From positions 154,617,043-154,681,042 of the forward strand of contig CP136069.1 in assembly GCA_032622095.1 (NCBI GenBank): a stretch of 64,000 nt of DNA, in the 5' to 3' direction. The first letter of the stretch is position 1, and each line of letters begins with the position of its first letter. Below, one piece after another: positions 22,691 through 34,499 of this stretch. Below the pieces are notes generated by a model. The model did no database searches. It was not told the DNA's origin and saw nothing but the letters and a program-made list of their open reading frames with translations. Origin of the DNA: Siphonodentalium dalli (taxonomy: Eukaryota; Mollusca; Scaphopoda; Gadilida; Siphonodentaliidae). Made by a program: the position numbers and the translations under genes.

Positions 22691-24416
22691 ATGGTTAATC
22701 TCAGTTCCGTCTCAAAGTTCTGCCCATTTCCTTTCAATAATATGACGAGAATCACAAAGGAGGTTCTCCGCAAAATTCCATACTGCAACTTTAAAATGAA
22801 TTTGTCATGCCCCGTACGGAACTGAGACAAACATAACATCGAACGTAGTTGTCAGTTAACTAACAAACACGTATAATAACCAAGTTAGCCATTTTGGAAG
22901 CCATCCTGATCAATTCAGTATATAAACACCGTAGTGTGACACATTTAAGATAGACAAAAACAATAAACACCTTTAATACCAAAGATAGTTGCATTTTACC
23001 TGAAAAAATGGTCGAATACTGAAAAGTGATTTTTTGCCGATATTTATGTCAAGTTTGTGAGTGAAAAATTCAATATTTCTGGTGATGTCAGTGGTGAAAA
23101 TGGTAAAATGATCCATGGTGCATCATACATGTCAGTATTCAATGTATAGAATACAGAATAGCCAATTGTATAAATCAACTACAACTTGTAAGCGAATGCA
23201 AGACACCCTGGGGCTATATTTACCATTTACATATATTTTGGCGGCCATTTTGGCAGCTATTTTAAGTCAAGGTAAGAATTTTGGTTTCAGTGAGTTTAAA
23301 TATTCATAGGTAATGATATGCCTCACTTACATTACAAAGTTATTTTCATTTTTGTTGAAATATGACAAGAATCCCAATTGTGTTTTTTTGGGAAATGTTA
23401 TACCGCATTCTGTAAAATCGAAATTTTGAGGGATCGGAAGTGGCTAGGACCTCAATAATTCCAATCATCAGATAATATACAAAATACAAAATAAAGTCAC
23501 ATTACAATACCAGTTCCAATCAGCATTAATTGATCTAGAAGACATTTGTGAAAAATTGTCTTATTTTCAACTTTCGGCGGCCATCTTGGATTGTGAGTTT
23601 CAAGTTTTGGCCCAGAAAAGTGTCATTATGTCTTATCTTCACGGAAATATATACATTTGTATACATTTTACTATATTTTCCCGCTATAATTTGCATATAA
23701 CTGACTTAGGGTCTGATCTGAAAAATGGCGGGCATGATGGACGCCATCTTGCCTGTAGTCTACACGGTTACTTTTTTGTTCTAACATTGCATAGAAATTG
23801 AAAGACATAATACGGAACAAAATGATTGGGGTAAAGTTAGGTCCCAGGGGGTGCAAGTGTACCCCTATTAGCCCCCGGACTACAAAATGGCGGATTGACA
23901 GGTCGCTCTCTGATGGCGGTGATACAGTTTTAGATATTTCTCCGGAATCCTGTGGTGACATGGACTATCTATGGATCGTGAATGGGTGATGTACATTTCT
24001 TTTTCATATCGTATATATTAGGAAAATCATACTTCAAAATTTCTCGTATTTTGGAGCTTCATTGTGATCGCTTCGCCCAGAAATTTCAAGATCATTATTA
24101 TGCATGATTTGCCCTGACCAACCAGCGGACAGCATCCGATGTTGTTATGAAACTATGAATATTCAGATCGTCACAGTGATTGACCACGACTATATATACT
24201 ACAACTAATGTTTGTGTGCGTATCACTGGTGCGTAACCGATAACCGACAAACAATAGCGTTTGGTCCAACAAAAACAGTACAACAGCTTCGCGTGTTCTG
24301 TTCACGACAACTCAGTACTCCACATGTGTATGATTGGCATACCTCAGTATGCAGCAGTACTATTAAATATGTCAGTTGTGTGATCATTTCGACCAAGTTT
24401 ACGATTTCGCATTGTC

Positions 24417-25400
24417 ATGTCTCTCTCAGAAACAGCAAACCTTATTGCCAGCAGTCATCAGGCGATGAGTGAACAGCCTATGAATATTAATCGTACTTTT
24501 GATTCAAACGACGCTGCAACTATTATTGATATGCTGAAGCGAATGGACGCACGACTGTCAACTATTGAAGTAAAGGTGAACAATGTTGATTTTCTTGGTA
24601 CGTCGGTGGAGTCGCTTAATACAAAGGTGGATGGAATGGATGCGAATATACAGAGCAGGTTCAATGTGATTGAAACAGCAAATGAGGTGAATGAAAATGA
24701 TATATCGTCTATCGCCACAGAGAATCGTGAGATCCGTTCAAATCTTGACTCGCTCCAAAATAAAATTTAAATGCTGGAAACGGACATGCATGCGATAAGA
24801 TTGAGTGACAAAATGAAAAGTGCAGAAATAACGAAATTAACAAAAGCAAATGAGGATCTTGAATATGAAGTAACTGACCTTCGGTGTAGATCGATGAAAA
24901 ACAATTTGATTTTCACGGGGATCAATGAAGCTGCCAACGAAAACTGTGAAAATACTTTGCGAAATTTCATTAAGGACGAACTACACATAAGAGAATCATG
25001 TGATATAAAATTTGGAAACGTTCACCGAATTGGGAAGATGAGACCAACGGATCAACGACCAAGGCCTATAATTGCGCGCTTCATTTTCCGCGAGGAGTTC
25101 CGTACTGTCCTGTATAGTGGCAAATCTTTGAAGGACAAACCCCAGCATTCCATTAAAGAGCAGTTTCCTACGGAAATTGAAGAGCGTCGCCGAGTGTTGT
25201 ACCCTGTGAAAAAGGAAGCGCGCAAAAATGGACAAAAAGTAAAAATGGTCAGAGACATTCTGTACATAGATGGGGCCCAATATATGCCGCGTACACAATC
25301 ACGCGATGAAGATTCAGTATTTGGAAATAACCAAAACCAGACACCCATACTGGCAGGTCGTCAGAGTAAACGTGGACGCACCGGATCTTCACCGTCATAG
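24417..25400 (+). pseudogene. LINE ORF1, RNA-binding protein, one in-frame stop
   Basis: The frame from 24417 runs 117 codons to TAA (24768-24770), then opens again in the same frame from 24771 to 25400 (209 codons); together they would be about 327 residues. The N-terminal part is rich in heptad-like leucine/isoleucine spacing (MLKRMDARLSTIEVKVNNV), a predicted coiled coil. The second part has RCRSMKNNLIFTGI, the start of the RRM-like domain of L1-type ORF1 proteins, and a basic C-terminal domain. Its known role is RNA binding and chaperoning in the retrotransposition particle. The single TAA is probably a disabling mutation of this copy. A separate start at 24771 (ATG directly after the stop) is possible but would lose the coiled coil. 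Confidence 0.8.
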
Positions 25401-25466
25401 GGAAACCGTGGAGAGAGACCAACTTATACAGGACTTCACACTGAGAGTGTCAACACAACAACAAAT

Positions 25467-28400
25467 GTGAAACATTATAATAATAATATTTTGAAACTGT
25501 TGTCCCTTAATGTGTGCGGTCTTGTTTCACGTCTCAGGTGTCCAGAATTCCAGGACTTATGCAATGAATTTGACTTATTGTGTTTTTCAGAATCTAAGAC
25601 AGATGATTGTGACACTTTGAATTTGCCCGGTTACGTATTTGAAATGAAAAACCGTTATAAGTGTTCAAATAGAAAATCTGGTGGCATTGTGGTAGGGTAC
25701 AGACAATGCATTAGTCAGTTTGTTGAAATTATAAAAACAGATTGCAAATACGTGCTGTGGATAAAAATAAACCGTCAATTAGCTAAAATGAGCGAAGATT
25801 TGATTATTGGCATTGTCTATATCCCACCACACAGTTCCAGATATTCCGTAAATGACCCATATCAGCAGCTTGAATGCGAATATCTTGGACTCGCAAGTAG
25901 ATTTAGCGAAATTTTATTAACAGGGGATTTCAATGCCCGTACGGCAACTGACAAGGATTATCCAACAATCGATGAAACCGAAAAACTAAATGATAGCAAT
26001 GTTAAGTTTACAGATGTTGAAGCCGAACTTATTGAATATGGACATGCCGCAGAACGGGTTAGCATGGATATGATGAAAAACAGTTTTGGAAAAAAACTTT
26101 TAGATTTCTGCAAATATAATGAATTTGTTATTTTAAACGGCAGAGTGGGTCATGATAAAGGAAACGGATCATATACTTGTAAAAATGCATCAGTTGTGGA
26201 CTATACAATTTGTAATTTAAATGCGCTCGGTCTTGTAGTCGATTTCGAAGTGCTTAGTTTCAGTTCCCTGTATTCCGACGCCCATAACCCCTTAACATTG
26301 AAACTCAGTGTGAGAGAATCCGCAAATGACAAGCATACGCCACTCATAAAAGTGGATGAAAATGCCATCAATAAATGGAACCCGGATAAAGCATATGAAT
26401 TTGTAGCTAATTTAAACCAAGGTAAGATGAAAATAATAACTGAAAAATTGGAGAATTATAACGAGCCATCAGAAGAGTTTGTTAGCGATGTAGTTGTGGA
26501 AATATCTGGGGTGCTAAAGGACGCAGCACGAACAACATTTGGCATCAGAGGTAAGCAAAAACAGTATTCCAAGAAAAGTGGCAATCCGTGGTTCAATTCT
26601 GAATGTAAAGTGTGCCGGAGAAATCTACGTAAAGCCAAACAATGTCGCAAAAACAATCCTACCGCATATAACAAGGCAGACGTGAAACGGCTTGAAAAAA
26701 TGTATAAACAGACACTTAGCAAGTCAATACAGAGTCATAGAAAAAATATCCAATGTAAAATGGATTCCCTGCGCCGCAATGACACGCGAAAATTTTGGAA
26801 ATTGCTCCAAGCAAAAGATATACACATACAATGCAATATCTCTATTGATGCCCTGTATTCCCATTTTCACGAACTGAATAACCCACCAAAGTCCACTGAT
26901 AACCCACTACCAAAGGTATGTATAGAAAACAATCGTGACTTAGATTTACCAATTACATCAGATGAGATAGAGGTATGTATTAAACATTTGAAGAATAATA
27001 AAGCGTCATCAAATGATTCTATTATTAACGAATATATGAAGGCATCACGTGATGTCATGTTGCCAATATATGTTGCACTATTCAACATTATACTCAATAC
27101 TGGCCATATACCCAGACATTGGCTCATGGGCGATATTGTCCCCATATATAAAAATAAAGGTTCTAAGAAAGATGCAAGTAACTACCGCGGCATCACCATA
27201 CTTAGCTGCTTCGGTAAGCTATTCACTGCTGTAATTAATAATCGTCTGAAAAAATATTCCGAAACGTTTTCTTTGATTAAAGATAACCAAAGTGGCTTCA
27301 GAGAAGGCTTCTCCACCAGTGATAATCTAATAATTATTAATTCTCTTATAGAACTTTCATCTCTACTCGGATATAAACTATACTGTGCCTTTATAGACCT
27401 TCAAAAGGCTTTTGATTCGGTATGGCGCGATGGGTTATGGTTCAAGGCAGAACTTAGTGGCATAGGGGGGAAGATGTTACGTGTAATAACAAATATGTAT
27501 AACAATATAAAATCAAGGATAACTTTCAATGGTGAAATATCAACCACATTCAACTCATATATAGGTGTTAGACAAGGGGAGAACCTTTCACCCTTCTTAT
27601 TTTCTCTCTACCTCAATGATCTGGAAAGTTTTATATCGAACACACACGCGAAAGGCATGGAAAAAGTATCTGCTGAAGTAGAAACTAATTTGCAAATATA
27701 CATGAAACTCTTCATTATTCTTTACGCAGACGATGCTGTCCTATTTGCCGAATCACCACGAGACTTGCAATATCAGCTTGATTTATTCTCAGATTACTGC
27801 GACATATGGCGACTGAAAGTGGATGTCAAAAAAACTAAATTGATGTGTTTTTCTAAACGCAAGCCAAAGCAGTATCCCAATGTTGTTTATGATGGAAACC
27901 CGTTAGAATTTGTTGATGAATTTAATTATCTAGGTGTTCTGTTTTTCAGAACTGGGTCCTTCATAAAAGCAAGGAAACATGTATGTTCTAGGGCATATAG
28001 AGCCATGTATGATATTATTAGACTGAGTAGGTTGAATAATTTGTCTATAGAATGCACAATTGACTTGTTTGATAAAATGGTTGTACCTTTAATGCTATAC
28101 GGTTGTGAGGTTTGGGGACTTACATCCCTAAAGTGTCTTGAATCAGTTCATTTAAAATTCTTGAAGTTGTTACTGCATTTGAAATCATCAACACCAAATT
28201 ACATGGTCTACGGTGAGACTGGCAGATATCCAATGGAAATAGTAATTAAAACAAATATAATCCGGCGATGGTCATCTCTAATATCCACTGAAACTGTTAA
28301 ACTTTCGTACATAATATATTGTTTATTGCATAAACTTCATTCTGAAGGACGATCCAGTCCCTCTTGGCTATCGTTAGTAAAGGAAACCCTTGACAACTGT

Positions 28401-28913
28401 GGAATGTCAAATGTATGGAAAAACCAATTTTATTTCAATTTGAACACAATACATTCACGTGTTAAAAATGTGCTGAAAAATCAATTTATTCAGAAATGGC
28501 ATACCGATATCCTCAACTCTAGAAAAGGCTCATTTTATTCCATAATCAAGACCAATTTTCAATTTGAACGGTACTTATCGTCTAAAAATCAAACGTTTGT
28601 GTTCATACTCGCTCGATTCAGAACCCGAAATCACACCCTTCCCATTGAGAGCGGAACTTGGCTAAATGTACCAAAAGAAGAAAGATTTTGCACCCTTTGT
28701 AATCAAGGAAAGGTGGGCGATGAACTGCATTACCTCATAGAGTGTATTACCTTTGACACAGAACGCGAGGATCTATTTCCAATTTTTAATAAATCACTAT
28801 ATTCTTTATTGAAACTGAGAACAATTTTACAAAATTCTCGACCATCAGTCATGAAAAGAACTTGTCGTTTCCTTAAATACATTCAACAGACCGTTGGAAC
28901 CTCTCCTGGTTAG
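25467..28913 (+). CDS. LINE ORF2: endonuclease-reverse transcriptase, 1148 aa, intact frame
   Basis: ATG at 25467, 66 bases after ORF1. The AP endonuclease occupies residues ~8-285: LLSLNVCGL at the start, SES near 38, GDFN at 153-156, and a SDAHNP end block near 270. A basic linker follows, then the RT from about 480: SNYRGITILS, FIDLQKAFDSVW near 641, GVRQGENLSPFLFSLYLNDL near 700, and the catalytic LYADD at 752-756. After the thumb (LYGCEVWG, STPNYMVYGETGRYP) comes a C-terminal zinc knuckle, CTLC-x9-H-x4-C, at about 1075-1093. In the cell such a protein nicks target DNA and reverse-transcribes the LINE RNA at the nick. The frame has no stop over 3.4 kb, so the copy is fairly young; only ORF1 is broken. 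Confidence 0.93.
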   Translation: MKHYNNNILKLLSLNVCGLVSRLRCPEFQDLCNEFDLLCFSESKTDDCDTLNLPGYVFEMKNRYKCSNRKSGGIVVGYRQCISQFVEIIKTDCKYVLWIKINRQLAKMSEDLIIGIVYIPPHSSRYSVNDPYQQLECEYLGLASRFSEILLTGDFNARTATDKDYPTIDETEKLNDSNVKFTDVEAELIEYGHAAERVSMDMMKNSFGKKLLDFCKYNEFVILNGRVGHDKGNGSYTCKNASVVDYTICNLNALGLVVDFEVLSFSSLYSDAHNPLTLKLSVRESANDKHTPLIKVDENAINKWNPDKAYEFVANLNQGKMKIITEKLENYNEPSEEFVSDVVVEISGVLKDAARTTFGIRGKQKQYSKKSGNPWFNSECKVCRRNLRKAKQCRKNNPTAYNKADVKRLEKMYKQTLSKSIQSHRKNIQCKMDSLRRNDTRKFWKLLQAKDIHIQCNISIDALYSHFHELNNPPKSTDNPLPKVCIENNRDLDLPITSDEIEVCIKHLKNNKASSNDSIINEYMKASRDVMLPIYVALFNIILNTGHIPRHWLMGDIVPIYKNKGSKKDASNYRGITILSCFGKLFTAVINNRLKKYSETFSLIKDNQSGFREGFSTSDNLIIINSLIELSSLLGYKLYCAFIDLQKAFDSVWRDGLWFKAELSGIGGKMLRVITNMYNNIKSRITFNGEISTTFNSYIGVRQGENLSPFLFSLYLNDLESFISNTHAKGMEKVSAEVETNLQIYMKLFIILYADDAVLFAESPRDLQYQLDLFSDYCDIWRLKVDVKKTKLMCFSKRKPKQYPNVVYDGNPLEFVDEFNYLGVLFFRTGSFIKARKHVCSRAYRAMYDIIRLSRLNNLSIECTIDLFDKMVVPLMLYGCEVWGLTSLKCLESVHLKFLKLLLHLKSSTPNYMVYGETGRYPMEIVIKTNIIRRWSSLISTETVKLSYIIYCLLHKLHSEGRSSPSWLSLVKETLDNCGMSNVWKNQFYFNLNTIHSRVKNVLKNQFIQKWHTDILNSRKGSFYSIIKTNFQFERYLSSKNQTFVFILARFRTRNHTLPIESGTWLNVPKEERFCTLCNQGKVGDELHYLIECITFDTEREDLFPIFNKSLYSLLKLRTILQNSRPSVMKRTCRFLKYIQQTVGTSPG

Positions 28914-29240
28914 CCAACGGACGGACCAGGCTGGCAACCTGTCAATCTGCCATATCATACAGTTCCATATACTAGTTTGTTAAATCCTATGCCATGCGCC
29001 GACAAGTGGGTCCCTATATAAGCGGGAAAAGACTAATCAAATTGTCAAATTTAGCCAGTGCCAATAATTTGGTCTACTCCACTACCCCCCAAAAAAAGCA
29101 ACAATAAGAATCGAGACTCCACTTCTCCGCGCGTGGCTAAGGATAGGTATTGTTTATTGTCATTCAGTTTTGTTTGTTTTTTCTTTTCTTCGTACCATGT
29201 ATATCTTGGTTGGAAGATTAAACATATCTATCTAATACTA

Positions 29241-30096
29241 TATAGTATGCTATTATATAATGATATGGGATGGGCAAGAAACTTGGTATTATAGCGGCAT
29301 CCGTTTCGGAAGCCTCACAAGTTACTCGGCCTTTCGTTGGGGATATTGCCACTGTGTTGTTTCAGCTATCTAGTTTAATTATCGAATTCCGACAAATGTA
29401 CTTAGTCTAACGGGTATGGAACCAAGCTAACTGTTTTCTCAGCAGAAAAAAAGGACGTATAAATTGAAATTATTTGATATCGAGGCATAAAGTTGTTTCA
29501 AATTTGTCGTATAAATTTCAAAACGTCGTAAAATTTTGCCGCGAAAAAAAAATTGTTTCAAAAAAGTCGTATAAGCTCATTTCACAGTTTTCTCTTTATA
29601 GACTGGTGTAAAATCGTCAGTTTCACAATATTTCGATGCCCGGGATGTGTATCGATGGATTCGAGGCACTGTTGTTCTTCTGAATATAACATATCAAACT
29701 ATAATCAGTTTTTTGTGACTGTGCCAATGCAGTCCTGTAAAATGACTAAAAAGTGCGGGAATTTTTTATACGACATGTTTGAATCCCACCGACGATATAA
29801 CAAATTATTGTAAATTGAGTCTGTTTTTTCCACATTTTTGTGTGCACCGCTCCCAACAACCACCGCGCTATACCCTCCAATGAAACACACTCAAACAACA
29901 CTCATTTCTTAAATGTAATCGGGGATTCGATACCATGTAACACCTTTAAAGACATATTGTGGACTTATTTCATTGAATAAAAACAATCAGTTTGTGTCAA
30001 AACACTATCCCCACTGGAAGATTGTAGCAAAGAACTAAGATTGTCGAAAATTTCAAACACCAATCAGAAAAAAACGACGGCTGAACTATACCCTGT
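29241..30096. other. no gene; GTCGTATA-rich sequence
   Basis: Repeated GTCGTATAA motifs (about 29450-29580), the right copy of the possible outer TIR at 29762-29798, and otherwise unassigned DNA. Confidence 0.45.
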
Positions 30097-30165
30097 GCCA
30101 ATGCATTCTCTTATATATGCGAGTCGACCATTGGTCGCCTCGCATATATAAGAGAATGCATTGGC
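30097..30165. repeat. 69-bp palindrome, solo copy
   Basis: GCCAATGCATTCTCTTATAT...GCATTGGC, nearly perfect, centre GTCGACCATTGGTCGCC. Preceded by CCCTGT, as in the MITE copies at 45.8, 59.2 and 60.2 kb, but without its partner palindrome. Confidence 0.9.
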
Positions 30166-30719
30166 CTAAACTAACAAATTATAAATAATTTTTTTTTATA
30201 ATTGTTAAAGAACGTAAGACATTTTTTTTTTGCACCAATAATAATCGCTGCGTGTAGCTAGTTCACTTATAACAATGACGCTATTTTCTGACTATATATA
30301 TCAAATTTATGAAAATAACTTATTTTGGCATTTCTATAAACATACATGTAAACTAAACATATAATTCAAACATACTAAAATGTAAATTATATTGGCTACT
30401 TGGCACAGGAACACACTCAATGTATACATACATGTATATATCCCAATTGCTCACGTTTGTCACAGAACCTGAATCCAAATAAGTTGACAAATACACGAAA
30501 TTAATACACGAAACATATGGTTATATATCACTTGGAAAGAATAATTGAAGTGACAGAAGTCTTCGTCTGAGAGAATGTTTTTCCCCATAGCGCATGTAAT
30601 AATAATCAAATTTAGCGTCTGTATCTTTAGATATCACAGTGCAGGAACCAATTCTGGTTGCAGACGCACTGGTCCAGGTGCTACTACGGCCGAGTAACTT
30701 TATAACCCTGTGGTGACCC

Positions 30720-30915
30720 CAGTAGCGTTCTTTAACGTGCACACACACAGCATTCGGATCTTTATTCAGTGATCTCGAATGAGACTTTTCATCATGACAA
30801 ACTTGGTATCTGACCGAGTTCTGATTTTTGTCAGAATACCCTGACCAGGTTGCGATCCCCGGTCCGCTAGCACGAGAGACCAGTACGCTACCTCTCGGCT
30901 TCCGTCCGATACCAT
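30720..30915 (-). repeat. tRNA-derived SINE (probable)
   Basis: On the - strand GAGAGGTAGCGTACTGG (complement of 30881-30897) resembles an A box, and GGGGATCGCAAC (complement of 30849-30860) a B box, with tRNA-like spacing. A GTGCACGTTAAAGAACG stretch follows downstream, a motif I recall from SINE-like repeats of marine invertebrates. Ends not fixed. Confidence 0.45.
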
Positions 30916-33590
30916 TTTCTCCTGCTGCAACTTCTTAAAGCGGATCAGCCGCCATAGTCCATGCTACACCACGACTTTATATCTCTTATCTATTTCAGCT
31001 CGGACAATGCCGTAAATCTCATAGCCTTCATACCCGGTTAAGACTGAACTGCAGCCAGATGAGTTGTGACCTGACATATAATCATGTAAACAATTCTCCC
31101 TTCTGTTTATGTGGGGACAATGTACCACTATCTCTTTGAATGAACATTTTACCAAGAGCCCAGAAGAGAACTATATGACTTCCTGTCCAACGTTGCCCAG
31201 AAGAGAATACTCTATTACGGGGATCAAGGGGGCTTACCCTTCGCCAAAACAACCAAATATTGAATGCATCATATATATCATGAGAACAAAAAGATTCCCA
31301 TGAATTTGGAATTTACAAATGTATGTCATCTTTTACATGGGTTTCACATGGCTTTTACGAGAGCATATCATTACAAGAAAACCAATGTCAGAAGTGGTAA
31401 CGCGCTCAAGATAATATATTATATACACATGATTGTAATTATAGAATATAAAATATATTGGTTTCGCGAATGACCAACTCAGAATTTCGTTAAAATAACA
31501 ATAACAACCAGCACCTAATTAAGAAACCGGCGGCCGACTCCGCCGTCTCCGACCACAACCCCCAGTGGGCTGGAGAACGAAAACAGTCTATAAAAGTTGA
31601 AATATAAGACTTACAAATTATCTTTTTCATTTCTTTTATTTGTAATTGACAAAGCTTATCACAAACCAAAAATCAACATTATTGACAAAACGTTAATTAA
31701 CGACAATAAACGAAATTGAAATTCCCAACTACACCTTTTACCGGACTCGGCCTCCGGCTCGCAGTTCGACTTTTAATCCTCCCCAAATTTCCCATTCTAT
31801 AAATAAAACACACATGTTAATGTCAGCGCCCACAGCTATCTATAATCTCTAGGACAGTATACACGCGGCGCGCGTAATAAACCGGACTCTACCAGGGTAG
31901 AGCTGGTAAACCATGGCTCTTTACCGGAGTGTTTTTATTGTAAACCTGACCTTACCACATGTAACACGAACAGGAAGTTACAAACTGATGACCTAACCTT
32001 AACTAATCACTAAACGCGGTCAACAGAATAATTGGACGTGCTTTTTGATAAGTTTATTATGCCTTAGCTGCAAATCAATACAGAACATAAGTGCATTAGT
32101 ACATGAACAAAAAACATATTTACAGATATATACTACAAATAGATATATACAAGCAGTGACCCCCGATTAGCCGATATTATATTATATGTTTTGTTTATTT
32201 GTTTGTTTGTTTGTTGTTTTTTTGGCCACGCTCATTTGGTGAATCCTCGATGCATTTCTGATATGAGCTGCATTGAGAATTTACAGAGAGAACTGCGCCA
32301 CACTACCAGCTCTCACAAGTTGTCTGGTCGGACATTTCATTGTAATTATATCATTGTTCGAGGGATTGCGCGACACGTGATATTATAATCTGTCCAGACA
32401 AACAAATCGTTTCTCGCTGGCACACAATCGCATTTTGTGGTTCGCGACTGTCACATAAAATGCCGTCAGATTCAGGGGGGGGGGGTCTGCAAAAATATTC
32501 CGTATATAGGACCGGAGTGGGTGGGTGGTCCAGAGGCCGAAAAAATCGTGCTTGTAATTTTTTTCCAAAATGGGTGTTTTTCAAAAATTTTACAAGTACT
32601 GACCATGTAATGTTGTTTGTAAGCATGTTAGTGCCATGCTTGTTGGTATTGGGCTATATAGGCAGCTATAGCAACATTCTGGATTTCGCAGGATCCCGGT
32701 CCACTGTGAGTGGACCACCGTAATAGCGTTCAGGAAACTTATGATCAACGGAAGAAATATTTAGTAACAAAATTAATATATTACCTGAATAAAAGTAATA
32801 AAACAAAAAAACTGTATCACAAATTGGATACTACATGGTGAATACTCAATGATGACTAGATATCATTAACCTGAAATTGAAAAGGGTATCTCATAAATTT
32901 CTAATGTCTGAAATACTGTCTTGTTCTGGTATGTAATCAAATTCATTCATTCTGGTTATTTCTCATCTTGAATCATTGCAAGTAATGTTCATTCGCAACA
33001 ATTATCCAAATAAAACTGAATTGGTTATGATGAATGACCGTTACTGTTTACTGCTCAGACAATCCCAACTGAAGGTGACGCTATTCTCATTGAATTTCCG
33101 AACTTCATCTTGGAGCTTTAGTGATCAACAAGACTAAACTAAAATACTAATTGTATACTGTTATCACTTACAAATAGGTGAACTGAAATAATGTGATGCA
33201 TTCAGATGCATTGAGAAATGACATTCTTCCATGTCTTCAAAGTTCAAACTAAAAGTAAAATCAAGAATAAAATCTGACTAAGACTATACTGCAGACTCTA
33301 GCGCACAAATGTACATACAAATATTTAAAATCCATAGCAACTGAAGCTCCGCTAAAACTCAACAGTTGTTGAACAGTTGATAACATTTAGGTGCACACAT
33401 TCTATTTGCCTTTACTGATATGGTTAGTCAAAAGCAATCATGTTGTGAGCCACAATGGATTCACTAGATATATGTAATATTATTAAAATTGGCATTATGG
33501 TTATAAAGTCCACTAAATGATATGTACAAGTTACACTACAACTAGGTATACTGGCCCAAGCTATTACTGAATTATGATCAGGGTGGTGCA
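30916..33590. other. no gene recognised
   Basis: About 2.7 kb of AT-rich DNA. The short open frames lack splice signals or protein-like character. A G-run at 32477-32487 and an A/T-rich stretch at 32710-33600 are the only visible peculiarities. Confidence 0.4.
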
Positions 33591-33599
33591 TTCAATCGA

Positions 33600-33860
33600 C
33601 ACTTATATGGCAAAAACTTTGTATGGACTGAATTTCATAAAGTCGAACAGGGCCCATAACTCTGGTAGGCAGTGATGGTCACAACCCGTGATATTGTGCA
33701 TATTCGTTCCCCATTTCTGGTCCGTCACCATGCCATAGGGAATCAAAATATGACAACCGACTCTTGAGTTATAATGCAGAATGTTTGTACGGACGGACGC
33801 ACGGACGGCTCGAGACGTCAATTATATACCCGACGACTAATATCGGGGGGTATAATAACC
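33600..33860. repeat. dispersed repeat with ACGGACGG tail
   Basis: Carries GGGCCCATAACTCTGGTAGG, then a block leading to GTACGGACGGACGCACGGAC, an arrangement I recall as a common dispersed repeat in bivalve-like genomes. No coding potential; class uncertain. Confidence 0.4.
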
Positions 33861-34499
33861 ATATATCTATGTGTATACCTAACCAAAAACAATTCACCTC
33901 CCCCACCCACCCCGGTGGATAAGACTAAAGAGTTCTTTGGTCATGCAAAAATAATTGTGGAACCCCTGACCTGTTTATCACTATTTACACTGGCCAGTGT
34001 TCTCTGTCAGACACAACACACTCGATATATTAAGGCTATAATGGGGTCTAGGGCGATTTGTGACATATACATATAGTGTACATACACAATGCTTTATTAT
34101 TGTTGTTAGATACTGAAAACACCAGGAAACACCTGGAAATATAGTTTATTTTTCGTTTTTCTGATCTGTGTTTACCAATTAAGCATGTTATTGAATGAGT
34201 CTTAATGGTACACATCAAGAGTTTGTTTGCACCAAAAAAGGATAGTGGAATGGGATTGAAAGGCAGTTATCACAGTTATTGAAGAACGGCTAAAAAAAAC
34301 CTCTGAAATTTTGATAAAAACATGAGAAAGGGGGGTGGGTCCCCAAACTTTTGGAGGATTTTTTTTTTTTTGCACAAATGGGGCGATGGGTCCCTTGGGG
34401 TAGGATAATATATTTGGCATCGATTGTGTGTATTACATGGGGTAATTTCTTAGCGATAACTTTAGAAAAATACATACTTTCTTAAGGAGGCTCATATTT

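Larger units (their letters stand above)
19338..23884. mobile_element. 4.5-kb near-palindromic (inverted-repeat) element
   Basis: The left arm 19338-20470 and right arm 22690-23884 are inverted copies, about 80% alike by eye along their whole length. Shared blocks include GTGTAGACT.CAG, GGCGTCCATCATG, TTCTAGATCAATT, TTTTACAGAATGCGGTATAA and CACTGACATCACC. Between the arms lie two tandem-repeat fields in opposite orientation (20500-22110 and 22190-22690) around a unique centre. No transposase ORF. The arms are old; the class is unknown. Confidence 0.8.
24110..29240 (+). mobile_element. near-complete LINE (ORF1 + ORF2), L1/Tx1-like layout
   Basis: About 5.1 kb in the order: 5' UTR of about 300 bases, ORF1 (24417-25400), 66-base spacer, ORF2 (25467-28913), 3' UTR ending around an AAACATATCTATCTAATA tail. 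An ORF1 with coiled coil and RNA-binding domain plus an ORF2 with AP endonuclease, RT and a C-terminal zinc knuckle is the L1/Tx1-type layout. The exact clade is not certain. Relatives at 11320-13735 and 34500-34930 are truncated. The ends are approximate and no target duplication was found. Confidence 0.85.
19049..29798. mobile_element. possible outer TIR pair enclosing 10.7 kb
   Basis: TATATCGTCGGTGGGATTCA plus a following GTCGTA at the left is matched by its complement at the right end of the span (about 29762-29798). The match is about 35 bases, beyond which the two sides differ. This could be the terminal repeat of a large element that later took in the LINE and the palindrome, or two independent MITE ends in opposite orientation. 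No target duplication longer than TA was seen. Confidence 0.3.
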
